A stretch of 64,000 nucleotides of DNA from UBA2821 sp902763335 (GTDB lineage: Bacteria; Bacillota; Clostridia; Lachnospirales; Lachnospiraceae): the NCBI GenBank assembly GCA_052066835.1, contig JBQHRJ010000002.1; one strand, given 5' to 3'. Below the pieces are notes generated by a model. That model was not told the DNA's origin. It saw only the letters and a list, made by a program, of their open reading frames with translations, and made no database searches. Each line of letters opens with the position of its first letter. Position 1 is the first letter of the stretch. Position numbers and translations under genes: made by a program. Positions 45,748-55,900 of the stretch are shown one piece after another.

Positions 45748-46071
45748 TTATATCTGAATATTCATTATTTCCTTATACGCTTCAAGCAGTTTATTCTTAA
45801 CTGCTACAGTATACTGTAATGATAATGCCGCCTTATTCTGTGCTATAGCCAGATCATGAGCATTATTTGAATATCCCATGGCAAAATTAAGTTGTTCTGC
45901 CTCTGCCTCGTTTGATAAATCATTTGTCTCATTTACCAGATTCATTGCTGCTAACAACAATGATGAAAAGCTATCATCTGAAGTTTTATCCGTTGTAACA
46001 CTGTTATTTAACGTCTGTTTCACGGCATTTGTCGCTATATCATTAACAGCTGAAATATCTAAACCTACCAT
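45748..46071 (-). CDS. fliE: Hook-basal body protein FliE
   Basis: This 107-aa protein has the conserved FliE C-terminus (ALSLQYTVAVKNKLLEAYKE IMNIQI, joined) and the middle FAMGYSNNAHDLAIAQNKA. FliE connects the MS ring to the rod. Confidence 0.95.
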   Translation of the reverse strand: MVGLDISAVNDIATNAVKQTLNNSVTTDKTSDDSFSSLLLAAMNLVNETNDLSNEAEAEQLNFAMGYSNNAHDLAIAQNKAALSLQYTVAVKNKLLEAYKEIMNIQI

Positions 46072-46102
46072 CTGTAATTACTCCTTTATGTAAATATCTG
46101 CT

Positions 46103-46540
46103 TTATTTGCCCATGTTAATTCCTGTTGTTGCCATAGACTTGCTTGCATTAAAAGCTGTAACATTTGCCTCGTAAGCTCTTGATGCATCTATAAGGTTAG
46201 TCATCTCCGTAACCGTATTGACATTAGGATACAACACATATCCATTCTCATCCGCATCAGGATGCGAAGGATCATATACCTTTTTCATGGCGGTACTTGT
46301 ATCATCCACAACTGATGTAACCTTTACACCATTTCCTATCTGTCCGATTGTGGTCATGAGTATAGAATCAAATGACATATTCTGTTTTTCCTGAAACATT
46401 ACTGTCTTTCTAACATAAGGTGTTCCATCCGCTGATCTGGTTGTATCAATATTTGCCAGATTCTGAGATATCGTATCCTCTCTGAGTCTCTGTGCCGTCA
46501 TTCCTGAAGCACTTATATCAAAACTTGAAAATAATCCCAT
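46103..46540 (-). CDS. flgC: Proximal rod protein FlgC
   Basis: This 145-aa rod protein has the axial N-terminus (SFDISASGMTAQRLREDTIS, QNLANIDTTRSADGTPY) and the C-terminal motif NTVTEMTNLIDASRAYEANV. Length and place between flgB and fliE are typical. Confidence 0.96.
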   Translation of the reverse strand: MGLFSSFDISASGMTAQRLREDTISQNLANIDTTRSADGTPYVRKTVMFQEKQNMSFDSILMTTIGQIGNGVKVTSVVDDTSTAMKKVYDPSHPDADENGYVLYPNVNTVTEMTNLIDASRAYEANVTAFNASKSMATTGINMGK

Positions 46541-46586
46541 ATATTTCCTGCCTTTCCGGTATACTGCCCATTAAATTGTCAGAATA

Positions 46587-46976
46587 CTATTCCATTGCTT
46601 TTTTTATCATATCAAAATCATTTGAAATGCTGTTAATCAACGCCTGATACATTATCTGATTTGAAGCAAGTTCAACATTTTCTGTATCTATATCTACATT
46701 ATTCCCATCAAGTCTGTAAGACAGATTAGCCATATCCGTATACGCTGTAGCGTTAAGTGAAGATAATTCCACATCTTTTATTCTGTCATTCAGAGTTGTG
46801 GTGTTTGTTCCCGCCAGTTCTGCCTGAAGATATCTCTGAAATGATATATCTTTTCTCTTATAATTCGGGGTATCTGCATTCGATATATTATTTGTTATAA
46901 CATCATTTCTTGTCCAGCTGGCATCTGCTGCCTTATCTAAAACATTTATATAATTGTATATGCCGGAATTAATCAT
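46587..46976 (-). CDS. flgB: Proximal rod protein FlgB
   Basis: This 129-aa rod protein has the motif NDVITNNISNADTPNYKRKD and the C-terminal stretch ELASNQIMYQALINSISNDF. It is the first gene of the fla/che operon. The start at ATG 46976 (MINSGIYNY) has AAAGGATG upstream; the longer reading from 47000 lacks a site. Confidence 0.95.
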   Translation of the reverse strand: MINSGIYNYINVLDKAADASWTRNDVITNNISNADTPNYKRKDISFQRYLQAELAGTNTTTLNDRIKDVELSSLNATAYTDMANLSYRLDGNNVDIDTENVELASNQIMYQALINSISNDFDMIKKAME

Positions 46977-47024
46977 ACCTTTTTCATCCTTTCCATGCAC
47001 AAAAACTCAAAATATTCCTTTTTT

Positions 47025-47053
47025 ATTATAAAAGCAAAAGCATGAAATATCAA
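47025..47053 (-). promoter_or_regulatory. Sigma-A promoter of the fla/che operon
   Basis: A -35 box TTGATA (47053-47048) and -10 box TATAAT (47030-47025) are exactly 17 bases apart, about 50 bases before the flgB start. This supports main sigma control of the early flagellar genes, as for the Bacillus fla/che operon. No sigma-28 consensus was seen beside it. Confidence 0.85.
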
Positions 47054-47079
47054 GAGATTTTTATTCATAATAAACAAAA

Positions 47080-47121
47080 AGGCTGTCCCTATACCTTGTA
47101 AAATATGCATAAAGACAGTCT
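47080..47121 (-). terminator. Probable terminator after codY
   Basis: Minus-strand arms AGACTGTC and GACAGCCT pair at 7 of 8 positions around a loop of about 25 bases, followed by TTTTTGTTTATT. With the structured element before it, it separates codY from the flagellar operon. Confidence 0.65.
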
Positions 47122-47150
47122 ATAACTCCATTTAACAATCTGCTTATTTA

Positions 47151-47271
47151 GATTCAGGTGTCAAAAGGGTGCTACGCACCAGCCAAGCACAATATGTGAT
47201 ATTGCAAGCCGCCTTGCAAATACACATACTTGTGTTGGCTAGTCCCTGTAGGGGCTTTTGACACCTTAATC
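47151..47271. repeat. 121-bp multi-armed inverted-repeat element
   Basis: Outer arms of 17 bases pair with one mismatch (core AGGTGTCAAAAG and CTTTTGACACCT). Inside are three further arms: GGTGC/GCACC; a long central arm GCCAA-CACA/TGTG-TTGGC, with nested ATGTG/CACAT and TTGCAAG/CTTGCAA; and GTCCC/GGGGC. The fold is cloverleaf-like on either strand. It abuts the codY stop. It may be a miniature transposable element or a structured RNA; no coding frame is seen. Confidence 0.75.
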
Positions 47272-48045
47272 TTATTTATTAAATTGCTGTAATTCCTCAA
47301 ACACCACATCATTTAAGACTTTTATATACGTTCCTTTCATCCCTGAAGAACGTGTTTCTATGACTCCCGCACTCTCAAATTTCCTAAGTGCATTTACTAT
47401 AACAGAGCGTGTTATGCCTACCCTGTCAGCTATACGGCTGGCTATAAGCGTTCCTTCTTTGCCACCGAGTTCCTGAAGCACATATATTATTGCCTCTTTT
47501 TCTGACACTGAAAGAGTTCCCATTGCTGAATTGATAAGATGTCTGTTTCTGTTGTACTCAGCATGTTCCTCGTCTACCGCCCTGATCATTTCAAGTCCTA
47601 CAACAGTAGTTCCATACTCACTGATTATTATATCATCTATATCATATTCTGTCTCTTCCTTATATACAAAAAGTGTTCCAAGCCTTTCACCTGCAATATC
47701 TATAGGCGAAATAATAGCTTTGTACTTTCTTATGTCTTCAGAATTGAATCCAAATGTCTCAAGATTGACATTTTCCTTTGTTGACAAAACATTGAGAAGT
47801 CTCTCATTAAACAGTTCATCTACAAATCCGCCAACCTCATTGCTGATAAGTTCATTTATACCTGATATTCCATCACATGTTCCTATTCCAAGCACCTTTC
47901 CCTTGCTGCTTATGACAAGCACATCCGAATCAAGTATTCTTCCTAACACATCACATATATCATTGAAAATAAATTTCGTTGACGAATTGTTATGCAGCAA
48001 TTTATTAATTTTTCTTGTTTTATCCAATAGCTGTACACTACTCAT
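47272..48045 (-). CDS. codY: GTP- and branched-chain-amino-acid-sensing repressor CodY
   Basis: This 257-aa protein has an N-terminal GAF-type ligand domain (MSSVQLLDKTRKINKLLHNN; GTCDGISGINELISNEVGGF) and a C-terminal winged helix (GTLIASRIADRVGITRSVIV, NALRKFESAGVIETRSSGMK). CodY represses stationary-phase and nutrient genes when GTP and isoleucine are high; in Bacillus it also binds the fla/che promoter. It lies just upstream of that operon here, behind topA. Confidence 0.97.
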   Translation of the reverse strand: MSSVQLLDKTRKINKLLHNNSSTKFIFNDICDVLGRILDSDVLVISSKGKVLGIGTCDGISGINELISNEVGGFVDELFNERLLNVLSTKENVNLETFGFNSEDIRKYKAIISPIDIAGERLGTLFVYKEETEYDIDDIIISEYGTTVVGLEMIRAVDEEHAEYNRNRHLINSAMGTLSVSEKEAIIYVLQELGGKEGTLIASRIADRVGITRSVIVNALRKFESAGVIETRSSGMKGTYIKVLNDVVFEELQQFNK

Positions 48046-48063
48046 TGCAATGCCTCCTGAAGC

Positions 48064-50142
48064 TTATTTTTCTTCCTTTTTGAGTGGTTCAAAATATCCA
48101 CACTGCTCGTCTGAACATACGGCTTTATTACCTTTTTCCACCATGTATTTTCCACATCTCGGACATTTCTTATCCATAGGCTTTGGCCATGACATAAAAT
48201 CACATTCCGGATTATTCTCACACCCGTAATATTTTCTTCCCTTTTTAGTCTTTTTAATAACAACTTCTTTTCCGCACTTCGGACAATGTATACCCGTCTT
48301 TTCAAAATACGGTTTTGTATTTCTACATTCCGGGAATCCCGGACAGGCAAGGAACTTTCCATGTGGTCCATATTTGATAACCATGTTTCTGCCACATTCC
48401 TCGCAGATAACGTCCGTCTGTTCATCCTCTATCTCTATCTTCTCCAATGCCTGCTCTGCATTGGCAACAGCCTCTGCCAGATCAGGATAAAAGTTTCTGA
48501 CTATTGTCTTCCACTGAATCTTTCCCTCCTCAACCATATCAAGAAGTGACTCAATATTAGCTGTAAAACTTGTATCAACAATAACAGGAAATGCTGTTTT
48601 CATTATCTCATTAACAATCTCACCCAGTTCAGTAACATACAGATTTTTCTGTTCTTTAACAACATACCTTCTTGCCGTAATAGTAGTGATAATAGGTGCA
48701 TATGTGCTAGGACGGCCTATTCCAAGTTCTTCAAGTGTTTTTACAAGTGCTGCCTCAGTAAAATGTGCAGGTGGCTGTGTAAAATGCTGTTTGCTGTCAA
48801 ATTCATTAAATGTAAGCTTTGTATCCTTATCAAGATTTTTTATCGATGTATTTGAACCCTTTTCATCGTCATCATCAGTATATACAGACATGAATCCGTC
48901 AAACACAAGCTTTGATGCTGCTGTAGTAAATATATATTCACCTGCCCCAATCTTAACGGACATAGTCTCATATTTGGCACTCTTCATTCTGCTTGCAATA
49001 AATCTCTTCCATATGAGCTGATATAATCTGAACTGATCCCTTGACAAATCTTCCTTAACAATAGTCGGTGACAACTCTATATCCGTAGGTCTGATTGCCT
49101 CATGGGCATCCTGTATTTTATTTCCCGGTTTCTTTGCACTCTCAGTGGATGATGCAATGTAATCGTCACCATAGTTTGCCTTAATATAATCTTTCGCCAT
49201 GGCATCCGCTGTGTCAGATACTCTTGTAGAATCTGTACGCAGATAAGATATAAGACCTATCGTGCCTCTGCCCTTAATCTTTATACCTTCATATAACTGC
49301 TGTGCGATACGCATAGTCTTCTGTGTTGAAAAATTCAACTGCTTTGATGCTTCCTGCTGCAATGTACTTGTAGTAAAAGGAAGCGGTGCCTTCTTTGTTC
49401 TCTCTCCACGTTTTATATCCGTTACACTGTAAGTAACATCCTCAAGCTCTGATAAAATCTTATCAAGCTGTTCTTTATTTTTTATCTCAATTTTACCATC
49501 TTTATTTCCATAAAATTTGGCAATCATAGGTTTCTTAGTTCCCGGTATGCTTATGACAGCATCCAGTGACCAGTACTCCTCAGGAATAAATGCATTAATC
49601 TCCTCTTCCCTGTCACATATGATTCTTAATGCAACAGACTGCACTCTACCTGCACTAAGTCCTCTCTTTACCTTCTGCCACAACAGAGGACTTATTGAAT
49701 ATCCAACCAGACGATCAAGCATTCTTCTCGTCTGCTGTGCATTCACAAGATTCATATCTATCTCTCTGGGTTCTTTCAAAGATGCCTTAACTGCAGTCTT
49801 GGTAATCTCATTAAAAGTGATTCTCTTCATTTTTTTATCATCTAACTTAAGTGCCGTGGCAAGATGCCATGAAATAGCTTCTCCCTCACGGTCAGGGTCA
49901 GTTGCGAGGTACACTTTATCTACCTTCTTCACTTCTTTTCGAAGTTCAGCCAGTTTTTCTCCCTTTCCCCTGATTGTAATATATTTTGGTTCATAGTCAT
50001 TCTCAAAATCAATTCCCATGGAACTTTTTGGAAAATCCCTTACATGACCATTTGAAGCAACAACATTATAATTTGCTCCTAAAAATTTTTTAATAGTATT
50101 CACTTTTGTAGGCGATTCCACAATCACTAAATATTTTGCCAT
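48064..50142 (-). CDS. topA: DNA topoisomerase I
   Basis: This 692-aa type IA enzyme relaxes negative supercoils. It has a Toprim domain (KYLVIVESPTKVNTIKKFLG, VYLATDPDREGEAISWHLA), the active-site Tyr region (GRGTIGLISYLRTDSTRVSD) and three C-terminal zinc ribbons with Cys pairs (CEECGRNM, CPKCGKEV, CPRCGKYM). I choose ATG 50142 (MAKYLVIVES), with AAAGGGGAC upstream. Confidence 0.97.
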   Translation of the reverse strand: MAKYLVIVESPTKVNTIKKFLGANYNVVASNGHVRDFPKSSMGIDFENDYEPKYITIRGKGEKLAELRKEVKKVDKVYLATDPDREGEAISWHLATALKLDDKKMKRITFNEITKTAVKASLKEPREIDMNLVNAQQTRRMLDRLVGYSISPLLWQKVKRGLSAGRVQSVALRIICDREEEINAFIPEEYWSLDAVISIPGTKKPMIAKFYGNKDGKIEIKNKEQLDKILSELEDVTYSVTDIKRGERTKKAPLPFTTSTLQQEASKQLNFSTQKTMRIAQQLYEGIKIKGRGTIGLISYLRTDSTRVSDTADAMAKDYIKANYGDDYIASSTESAKKPGNKIQDAHEAIRPTDIELSPTIVKEDLSRDQFRLYQLIWKRFIASRMKSAKYETMSVKIGAGEYIFTTAASKLVFDGFMSVYTDDDDEKGSNTSIKNLDKDTKLTFNEFDSKQHFTQPPAHFTEAALVKTLEELGIGRPSTYAPIITTITARRYVVKEQKNLYVTELGEIVNEIMKTAFPVIVDTSFTANIESLLDMVEEGKIQWKTIVRNFYPDLAEAVANAEQALEKIEIEDEQTDVICEECGRNMVIKYGPHGKFLACPGFPECRNTKPYFEKTGIHCPKCGKEVVIKKTKKGRKYYGCENNPECDFMSWPKPMDKKCPRCGKYMVEKGNKAVCSDEQCGYFEPLKKEEK

Positions 50143-50159
50143 CTCGAAAGTCCCCTTTT

Positions 50160-51242
50160 TCAAATCTTCTTTATATAATAATTCTTTATAGGTTCATCTA
50201 TCAAATCCATCAGCTGAAGCTGCACTATAAGCTGCATAACATCAACCGCTTCATATCCTGTTTCCTCCATTATACTGTCAATGCTTTTTGGAAACAAATC
50301 GAGACAACTATACAACACTTGTAAATCTTTTTCAAGTGGTAATTCATTTTTTCGAAAAATTTCATTTTTATCATCAAATTTTATCTGCAATTCAGAAAGA
50401 ACATCTTCAACCCCTGTATATATGCCTGCACCTGCCTTAATAAGCCGGTTGCATCCTTCGCTCAACCGGTCTCCAAGCCGCCCCGGAACTGCGTATACAT
50501 CTTTCCCCTGTTCTAGTGCTGCCTCCACCGTTATAAGTGAGCCGCTCTTTTCTCTCGCCTCTACCACTATAATAACATCTGACAGTCCGCTTATAATCCT
50601 GTTTCTCTGCGGAAATCTCCATGCTGCCGGCTCTTTTCCAATATTATATTCAGATATAATTCCTCCACTTTTCTGACATTCTACATATATATTTATATTG
50701 TCCCTCGGATAACATATATCCACCCCGCATCCGAGAACTGCATATGTACTTTTACCCACATTTACACTTCCCCTGTGGGCAGCTCCATCTATTCCTTTTG
50801 CCATTCCACTCACAATCTGTATTCCCATTACTGCAAGATCGGAACTTATCTTCTCTGCTACGGATATTCCGTATGAAGTACATGCTCTTGCACCTATAAT
50901 TGCTACTGATGGTATATTATCAATTGGTATCTTTCCTTTTACATATAATGAATAGGGCGAATCATAAATATTTTTCAATCTTGCCGGATAGTTTTCACTG
51001 TTAATATGTATAAATTCAATATTCTTTTCCTTCAGTCTGTCCAATTCAAACTTGGAATCAATCACTTTCTTCGACTGTAATATCCTGTCTGCAGTCTCTT
51101 CATCCACACATTTAGATAATGCCTTTTCAGGTGCCTTATATATTTCTTCCGGAGACCTGAAATGTTCAAGCAACCGCCTCATATTGACAGACTGCCCGTC
51201 CCATATGTTCGTAAACCAATACCAGTATTCTTCCTCTGTCAT
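50160..51242 (-). CDS. dprA: DNA processing protein DprA
   Basis: This 360-aa protein has the Rossmann-like DprA core (SVAIIGARACTSYGISVAEK, IVSGMAKGIDGAAHRGSVNV, TYAVLGCGVDICYPRDN, GGIISEYNIGKEPAAWRFPQ, RNRIISGLSDVIIVVEA) and a C-terminal winged-helix-like end. DprA guards incoming single-stranded DNA and loads RecA in transformation. It starts at the comM stop. Confidence 0.95.
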   Translation of the reverse strand: MTEEEYWYWFTNIWDGQSVNMRRLLEHFRSPEEIYKAPEKALSKCVDEETADRILQSKKVIDSKFELDRLKEKNIEFIHINSENYPARLKNIYDSPYSLYVKGKIPIDNIPSVAIIGARACTSYGISVAEKISSDLAVMGIQIVSGMAKGIDGAAHRGSVNVGKSTYAVLGCGVDICYPRDNINIYVECQKSGGIISEYNIGKEPAAWRFPQRNRIISGLSDVIIVVEAREKSGSLITVEAALEQGKDVYAVPGRLGDRLSEGCNRLIKAGAGIYTGVEDVLSELQIKFDDKNEIFRKNELPLEKDLQVLYSCLDLFPKSIDSIMEETGYEAVDVMQLIVQLQLMDLIDEPIKNYYIKKI

Positions 51243-52774
51243 TATCTTCCTCCATATGTTGCGGCATCAAATGTTCTATATATAACAGCTTCCTGTACAT
51301 GTTCTCTTTTTATATCTTTCTCTCCCGCCAGATCAGCTATGGTTCTTGCGACCTTAAGAATCTTATAATATCCTCTGGTAGACATATTAAACTTATCAAA
51401 TGCACGTTTAATCAATTCTGTCCCTGACTTATCCAGTTTACAATATATTTCCGTTTCCTTTGATGAAAGTGATGCATTATTCCGTATATCCGTTCCCATA
51501 TATCTCTCTTTTTGAATATTTACTGCCCTTTCTACGCGGCTTCTAATATCCGCCGAACATTCTTCATTGTTACGTTCAATAAGCTCTCTGTATTCCGTTC
51601 TCGGAACTTCTACACATATATCCATTCTGTCAAGAATTGCCCCACTTATCCTGCCCATATACTTTCTTACTTCATCATCCGTACATGTACATCTGTTTCT
51701 ATCAGGATAATATCCACATTTACACGGATTCATCGCTGCAACCAGCATGCAATCCGCTGCAAATTCATACTTTCCGCTAGCCCGGACTAATGTTATCTTC
51801 TTATTCTCGAGAGGTTGTCTTAAAGTATCTATCACTAACGGATTAAATTCCGGAAGTTCATCAAGAAATAGCACACCTCCACTTGCCAGCGACAATTCTC
51901 CCGGTCTCGGATATCTGCCACCGCCTGTCATTCCCTGTACAGTTATGGTATGGTGCGGTGCCCTGTATGGACGATTTGTAACGACATTACCATCTTTTAA
52001 CAGTCCACATACACTATAAATGGTAGAAATTCCAATTCTCTCTTCATAAGTAAGAGGTGGCATAATACTGCTTATTCTTCCTGCAATCATTGATTTGCCT
52101 GATCCAGGCGGTCCCACCATAAGCAGATTGTGATTGCCTGCCGCCGCTATCTCTGCTGCTCTCTTTGCCATGTGATGCCCATGAATATCCGAAAAATCAG
52201 GTCCGTTATTCTCAGAAACCTTTAATGCCTTTACTGATAAATCAGATTGAACCTTACATTTCTCTCCATTGGTCACATACCTGACTGCCTGCTTTAAATT
52301 ATCTACAGGAATAACCTCTATATCTTTCACAAATTCTGTCTCACTGATATTCCCGGATGGTAAAACACACCTCTTAAATCCCATTCTCTTCGCCATCATA
52401 AGTATAGGAAGTATTCCATTAACCGGCTTAACCTCACCTGATAATCCCAATTCACCTATGACAAGCATCTTCTCAAAACTACACTGCTGTATAAGTCCCG
52501 CTGCCTTCAAAATCGCAAATGCTATCGGGAGATCAAATAAAGTTCCTTCCTTTCTCTTATCCGCCGGTGATAAATTCACCGTTATTCTCGACGGTTTAAG
52601 TTCATATCCCGAATTCCTAAGTGCCGCCCTGATTCTCTCTTTTGCCTCTTTAATCTCCATAGACAACATTCCAACCATATTAAAATACGGCATCCCGTTA
52701 GATACATCAACTTCTATATCCACAGGATAAGTCTCCGTTCCCCATATGGCACTGCTTGATATCTTACAAAATAT
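51242..52774 (-). CDS. comM: ComM/YifB-type AAA+ ATPase with a probable ATA start
   Basis: This 510-aa (from ATA) Mg-chelatase-like protein has an N-terminal Lon-protease-like fold, Walker A (LLMVGPPGSGKSMIAGRISS), Walker B (ASGGVLFLDELPEFNPLVID), a Cys4 zinc motif (CKCGYYPDRNRCTC) and the ending ADLAGEKDIKREHVQEAV. ComM-type helicases help branch migration in natural transformation. The first recognised start, GTG 52723, would cut off the conserved N-terminus. The frame continues upstream for 17 codons (IFCKISSSAIWGTETYP), up to an ATA at 52774 that sits 7 bases after GGAGG and right behind a consensus promoter. ATG became ATA, or AUA is used. Confidence 0.9.
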   Translation of the reverse strand: MFCKISSSAIWGTETYPVDIEVDVSNGMPYFNMVGMLSMEIKEAKERIRAALRNSGYELKPSRITVNLSPADKRKEGTLFDLPIAFAILKAAGLIQQCSFEKMLVIGELGLSGEVKPVNGILPILMMAKRMGFKRCVLPSGNISETEFVKDIEVIPVDNLKQAVRYVTNGEKCKVQSDLSVKALKVSENNGPDFSDIHGHHMAKRAAEIAAAGNHNLLMVGPPGSGKSMIAGRISSIMPPLTYEERIGISTIYSVCGLLKDGNVVTNRPYRAPHHTITVQGMTGGGRYPRPGELSLASGGVLFLDELPEFNPLVIDTLRQPLENKKITLVRASGKYEFAADCMLVAAMNPCKCGYYPDRNRCTCTDDEVRKYMGRISGAILDRMDICVEVPRTEYRELIERNNEECSADIRSRVERAVNIQKERYMGTDIRNNASLSSKETEIYCKLDKSGTELIKRAFDKFNMSTRGYYKILKVARTIADLAGEKDIKREHVQEAVIYRTFDAATYGGR

Positions 52775-52795
52775 AGTATCGCCTCCTTTTTATAT

Positions 52796-52824
52796 ATTTT
52801 ACATATTATTATGTGATTTGTCAA
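52796..52824 (-). promoter_or_regulatory. Sigma-A promoter of comM-dprA-topA-codY
   Basis: TTGACA (52824-52819) and TAAAAT (52801-52796) are 17 bases apart. Transcription should begin about 7 bases past the -10 box, leaving a leader of only a few bases before AGGAGG (52787-52782). Confidence 0.88.
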
Positions 52825-52855
52825 TGTTAATATGTTGTTTTTTTATAACTTATAC

Positions 52856-52902
52856 AAAAAAGAGCTACCGCATTACCTTCCGGTAATAACAGTAACTCTT
52901 TT
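52856..52902 (-). terminator. Terminator of the pilin-like cluster
   Basis: Minus-strand AAAAGAG-TTACTG-TTATTACC and GGTAATG-CGGTAG-CTCTTTT pair around a GGAA loop and are followed by TTTTTTG. It lies 21 bases past the large DUF5057-like gene. Confidence 0.9.
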
Positions 52903-52922
52903 AATTTATTTATTCGATTAAA

Positions 52923-55900
52923 TTAATCAAGATTAAACAGATTTCTTAATACAACATCTGCACATGCACTCTGGTAATAATTTTCCTTATTTTCAGATGG
53001 GTTATCAACCAGTTCAGTATTGTATCTTTCTTCCTCTGCTCTACTCAAAACGCTGACGCATATTGAATATTTATCAAACAGATCTTTTACATATTTACCA
53101 TCTGTTATACCCTGCTGACCTGCATACGGATCATTTCCATTATACACATACTGTATACATAAAGCCTTCAGGTCTGAATTAGAAAGGTAAAATGTCTTAT
53201 TCTCTCTGTTTATTACATCGGCTGCTGTAATACTCATTGCATTACCATCCACATCCTTAAGGTATCCCGGTGCCCCTGCCTGATTAAGTAAGATATCATC
53301 TGATGCATTGTATGAACCATCATTTACAACACTTCCATCAACTGTCTTCTTCTTGTCAAGGAATATTCTTATATCTGTGAATCTATCCTTTTCTCCTGCA
53401 ACATATCCATAATCTGTAGCCTTATATGTGACAGTGAGTTTATCCTCTGTATCATAACCGTATATAACATCTTTTCCATTTACTGTAGTAGCATCAGGGA
53501 ATATTACATCCGGTGCGAAATCTCCTACCTTGATGGCAGCGATAACAGTATTAACAAAGAGTTTAGTTTCCAAACTATCCTCAGAAATCTTTCTATGTCC
53601 TGCACCTGTATATGTTATATTTCCTTTTGAATAGATGTAGAAGTTGTTGCTTCCATCACCCTTTTCAACGTTATATAACTGACTGTTGCCATTTGCTCCT
53701 GAAAGTGTATACCATACTGTTGTGTCATCATCCTCAAGATTCAATCTTGTATACTGGAAATGGGTTGCAGCACTCAGGTCAATTTCATCTCCGATATTAA
53801 ACGGATATATATTTATCTGACCCTTGTTGGTTGCCTCTATGTGCTTGGTTGTTATCCAAGATTCATTATATCCCTTCTGACCTAATGCACTTCCGGTACC
53901 CTCATTATTTCTATAAGGGAAGTCATAATCACTCTGTGTTGAATATCTGAATAACTGTCCGTTTGTTATACCACGTAAAGCTGACTGCTCTTCCTGGGTA
54001 GGATTTGCTATATTATCTATTCCCAGATAAGATCTTGCGTTAACAAGTGACTGATCATAAGTATACAGCCATGACAGCAAGCCATTCTTAGCATCCGGAT
54101 TACTCTCCTCAAGATTCTTGTCAAATGCAAGAGCTGAATATGATGCACCATATACATCCATACCAAGCATGCCTCTCATATATGATGTGGTATATCTGGC
54201 GAAATTGGTTGTATCATTTCGTAAATCATTTACTACCTTACCGTTGCTCAGATAATAGTTAAATGTTGTTATGTACGAAGCATTATCATGTGCAAACAAC
54301 AGTGAGTTCTTAGCTGTATGGACAAAGTAATCAATATTCTTAAGACAGTTTATATTATTAATATCAAGTCCTGCATATGAATCACAATATCCAAATACTA
54401 TCATATTATACTCTGTTCCATTACTTTGAGTATTGCTTCTCCGCTTTTCATAATTGTTTAGTTTTCCAACCTTTAATAACGAATTAGCTTTTGTATACTG
54501 ATCTACATTCTGATTGTTCCAATTTTTTACAAACTGATCATATTTTATAGTATCAACTATAATGTTATACTCAGGTATTACATCAGTACTGCCATTCAGC
54601 TTTCCATCATATCTGGCAATCATATTATCAAAATCAAGAGTTGTCTTGTCGGTCTTAACCCATAATACATATACATCCTTAACCTGACTCTGCCTGAATG
54701 CCGAATAACCTACATGCTCCCATCTGTTTCCGGCGTTATTCTTTGATACCGCTTCAAGTTTCCATGCTATAAGACCTTCGATACCTGTAGGCCATTTACC
54801 ATTCTTCATACCTACCCGAATAGTACCGTCTTTCTCATTAAAATACGGTTCTGCAAGATCAAGCTCTATAGTCTTGTCATCCGGGAAGTTTGCCGTACCT
54901 GATTTATCAATATACATATGGAATTCATAGTTATCATTTATCCACTGCATAGTATTATCACGGTTTATTCCGGGTTTTAGTGTAAACATACATGAATTTA
55001 AATCTGTTACATAATTTCCTGTCTGACCTGCCGGAAGTTCATTTCCGTCTGTATCCTTATAATATTCCTGTGGTTCCTTTATTACCTCAAAATCAACCTG
55101 CTCATTTCTCTTTACCGCATATGATAAACCACCGTTAAACTTCTCAGCTGCTGATAATTTATCCGGATTTCTACCATTGGAAGCATACTGTGTACTTACA
55201 AGACTTACAAATGCCTTTGCATCCTTTACTCCATCAGCCGCTGCCTTCTCTACCGTATACTCACCGGTTGAATCACGGCCTATTGCCTTAGCCTGCTGGA
55301 TAAACGCATACATCTTTGAATTCTTATCAACATATCTCCACTTTACTGCTTTATCATAACTGCAATTCTGTGTAAGTGCCTTATCATAACAATCTACATA
55401 CTTTGTATCATCATCACAGTCTATCAGTCCGTCAGCAAATAATATAGGATAACCTGCCTTAAGATAATCAAGCAAATCATTCATTCTTGCCACTGTCAGA
55501 TCATTTCCTGAAATACGTGTGGAAACATCTGATGATTTCAGTGTGTAATTCATGTTTTCTGATAAGCCATTATTATAATTCCCCTGAAATCTTTTAAATT
55601 CAGCAAAGAAATACTGTTTCCATATTTTCTGGTCATTGTAATACGAACCATTTGATGATGTAGCATAGTCATAATCAGATGCAACCGTACCTCTGAATAA
55701 TGCTCCGACTATCTTTGCCGGTCCAAATCCATAGTACACAAGACCATTCATATAATACTGTTCGCCTACCACAGTACAATCATTATTGGCACCGTCACCG
55801 AATACTGTTCTCTTTATCTTTGTTCCATCAGCATTCTTATACTCTTTAGCATATAATGCACCGGTGTTCTTACCGATATATATAAGATCATATCGACCAT

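Noticed and set aside
47531..48229. Plus-strand open frame of 232 codons opposite codY and topA
   Set aside because: Both minus-strand genes are certain; the frame has no supporting signals.
48042..48425. Minus-strand 127-codon frame inside the end of topA
   Set aside because: It is a frame-shifted shadow of the zinc-ribbon region with no ribosome binding site.
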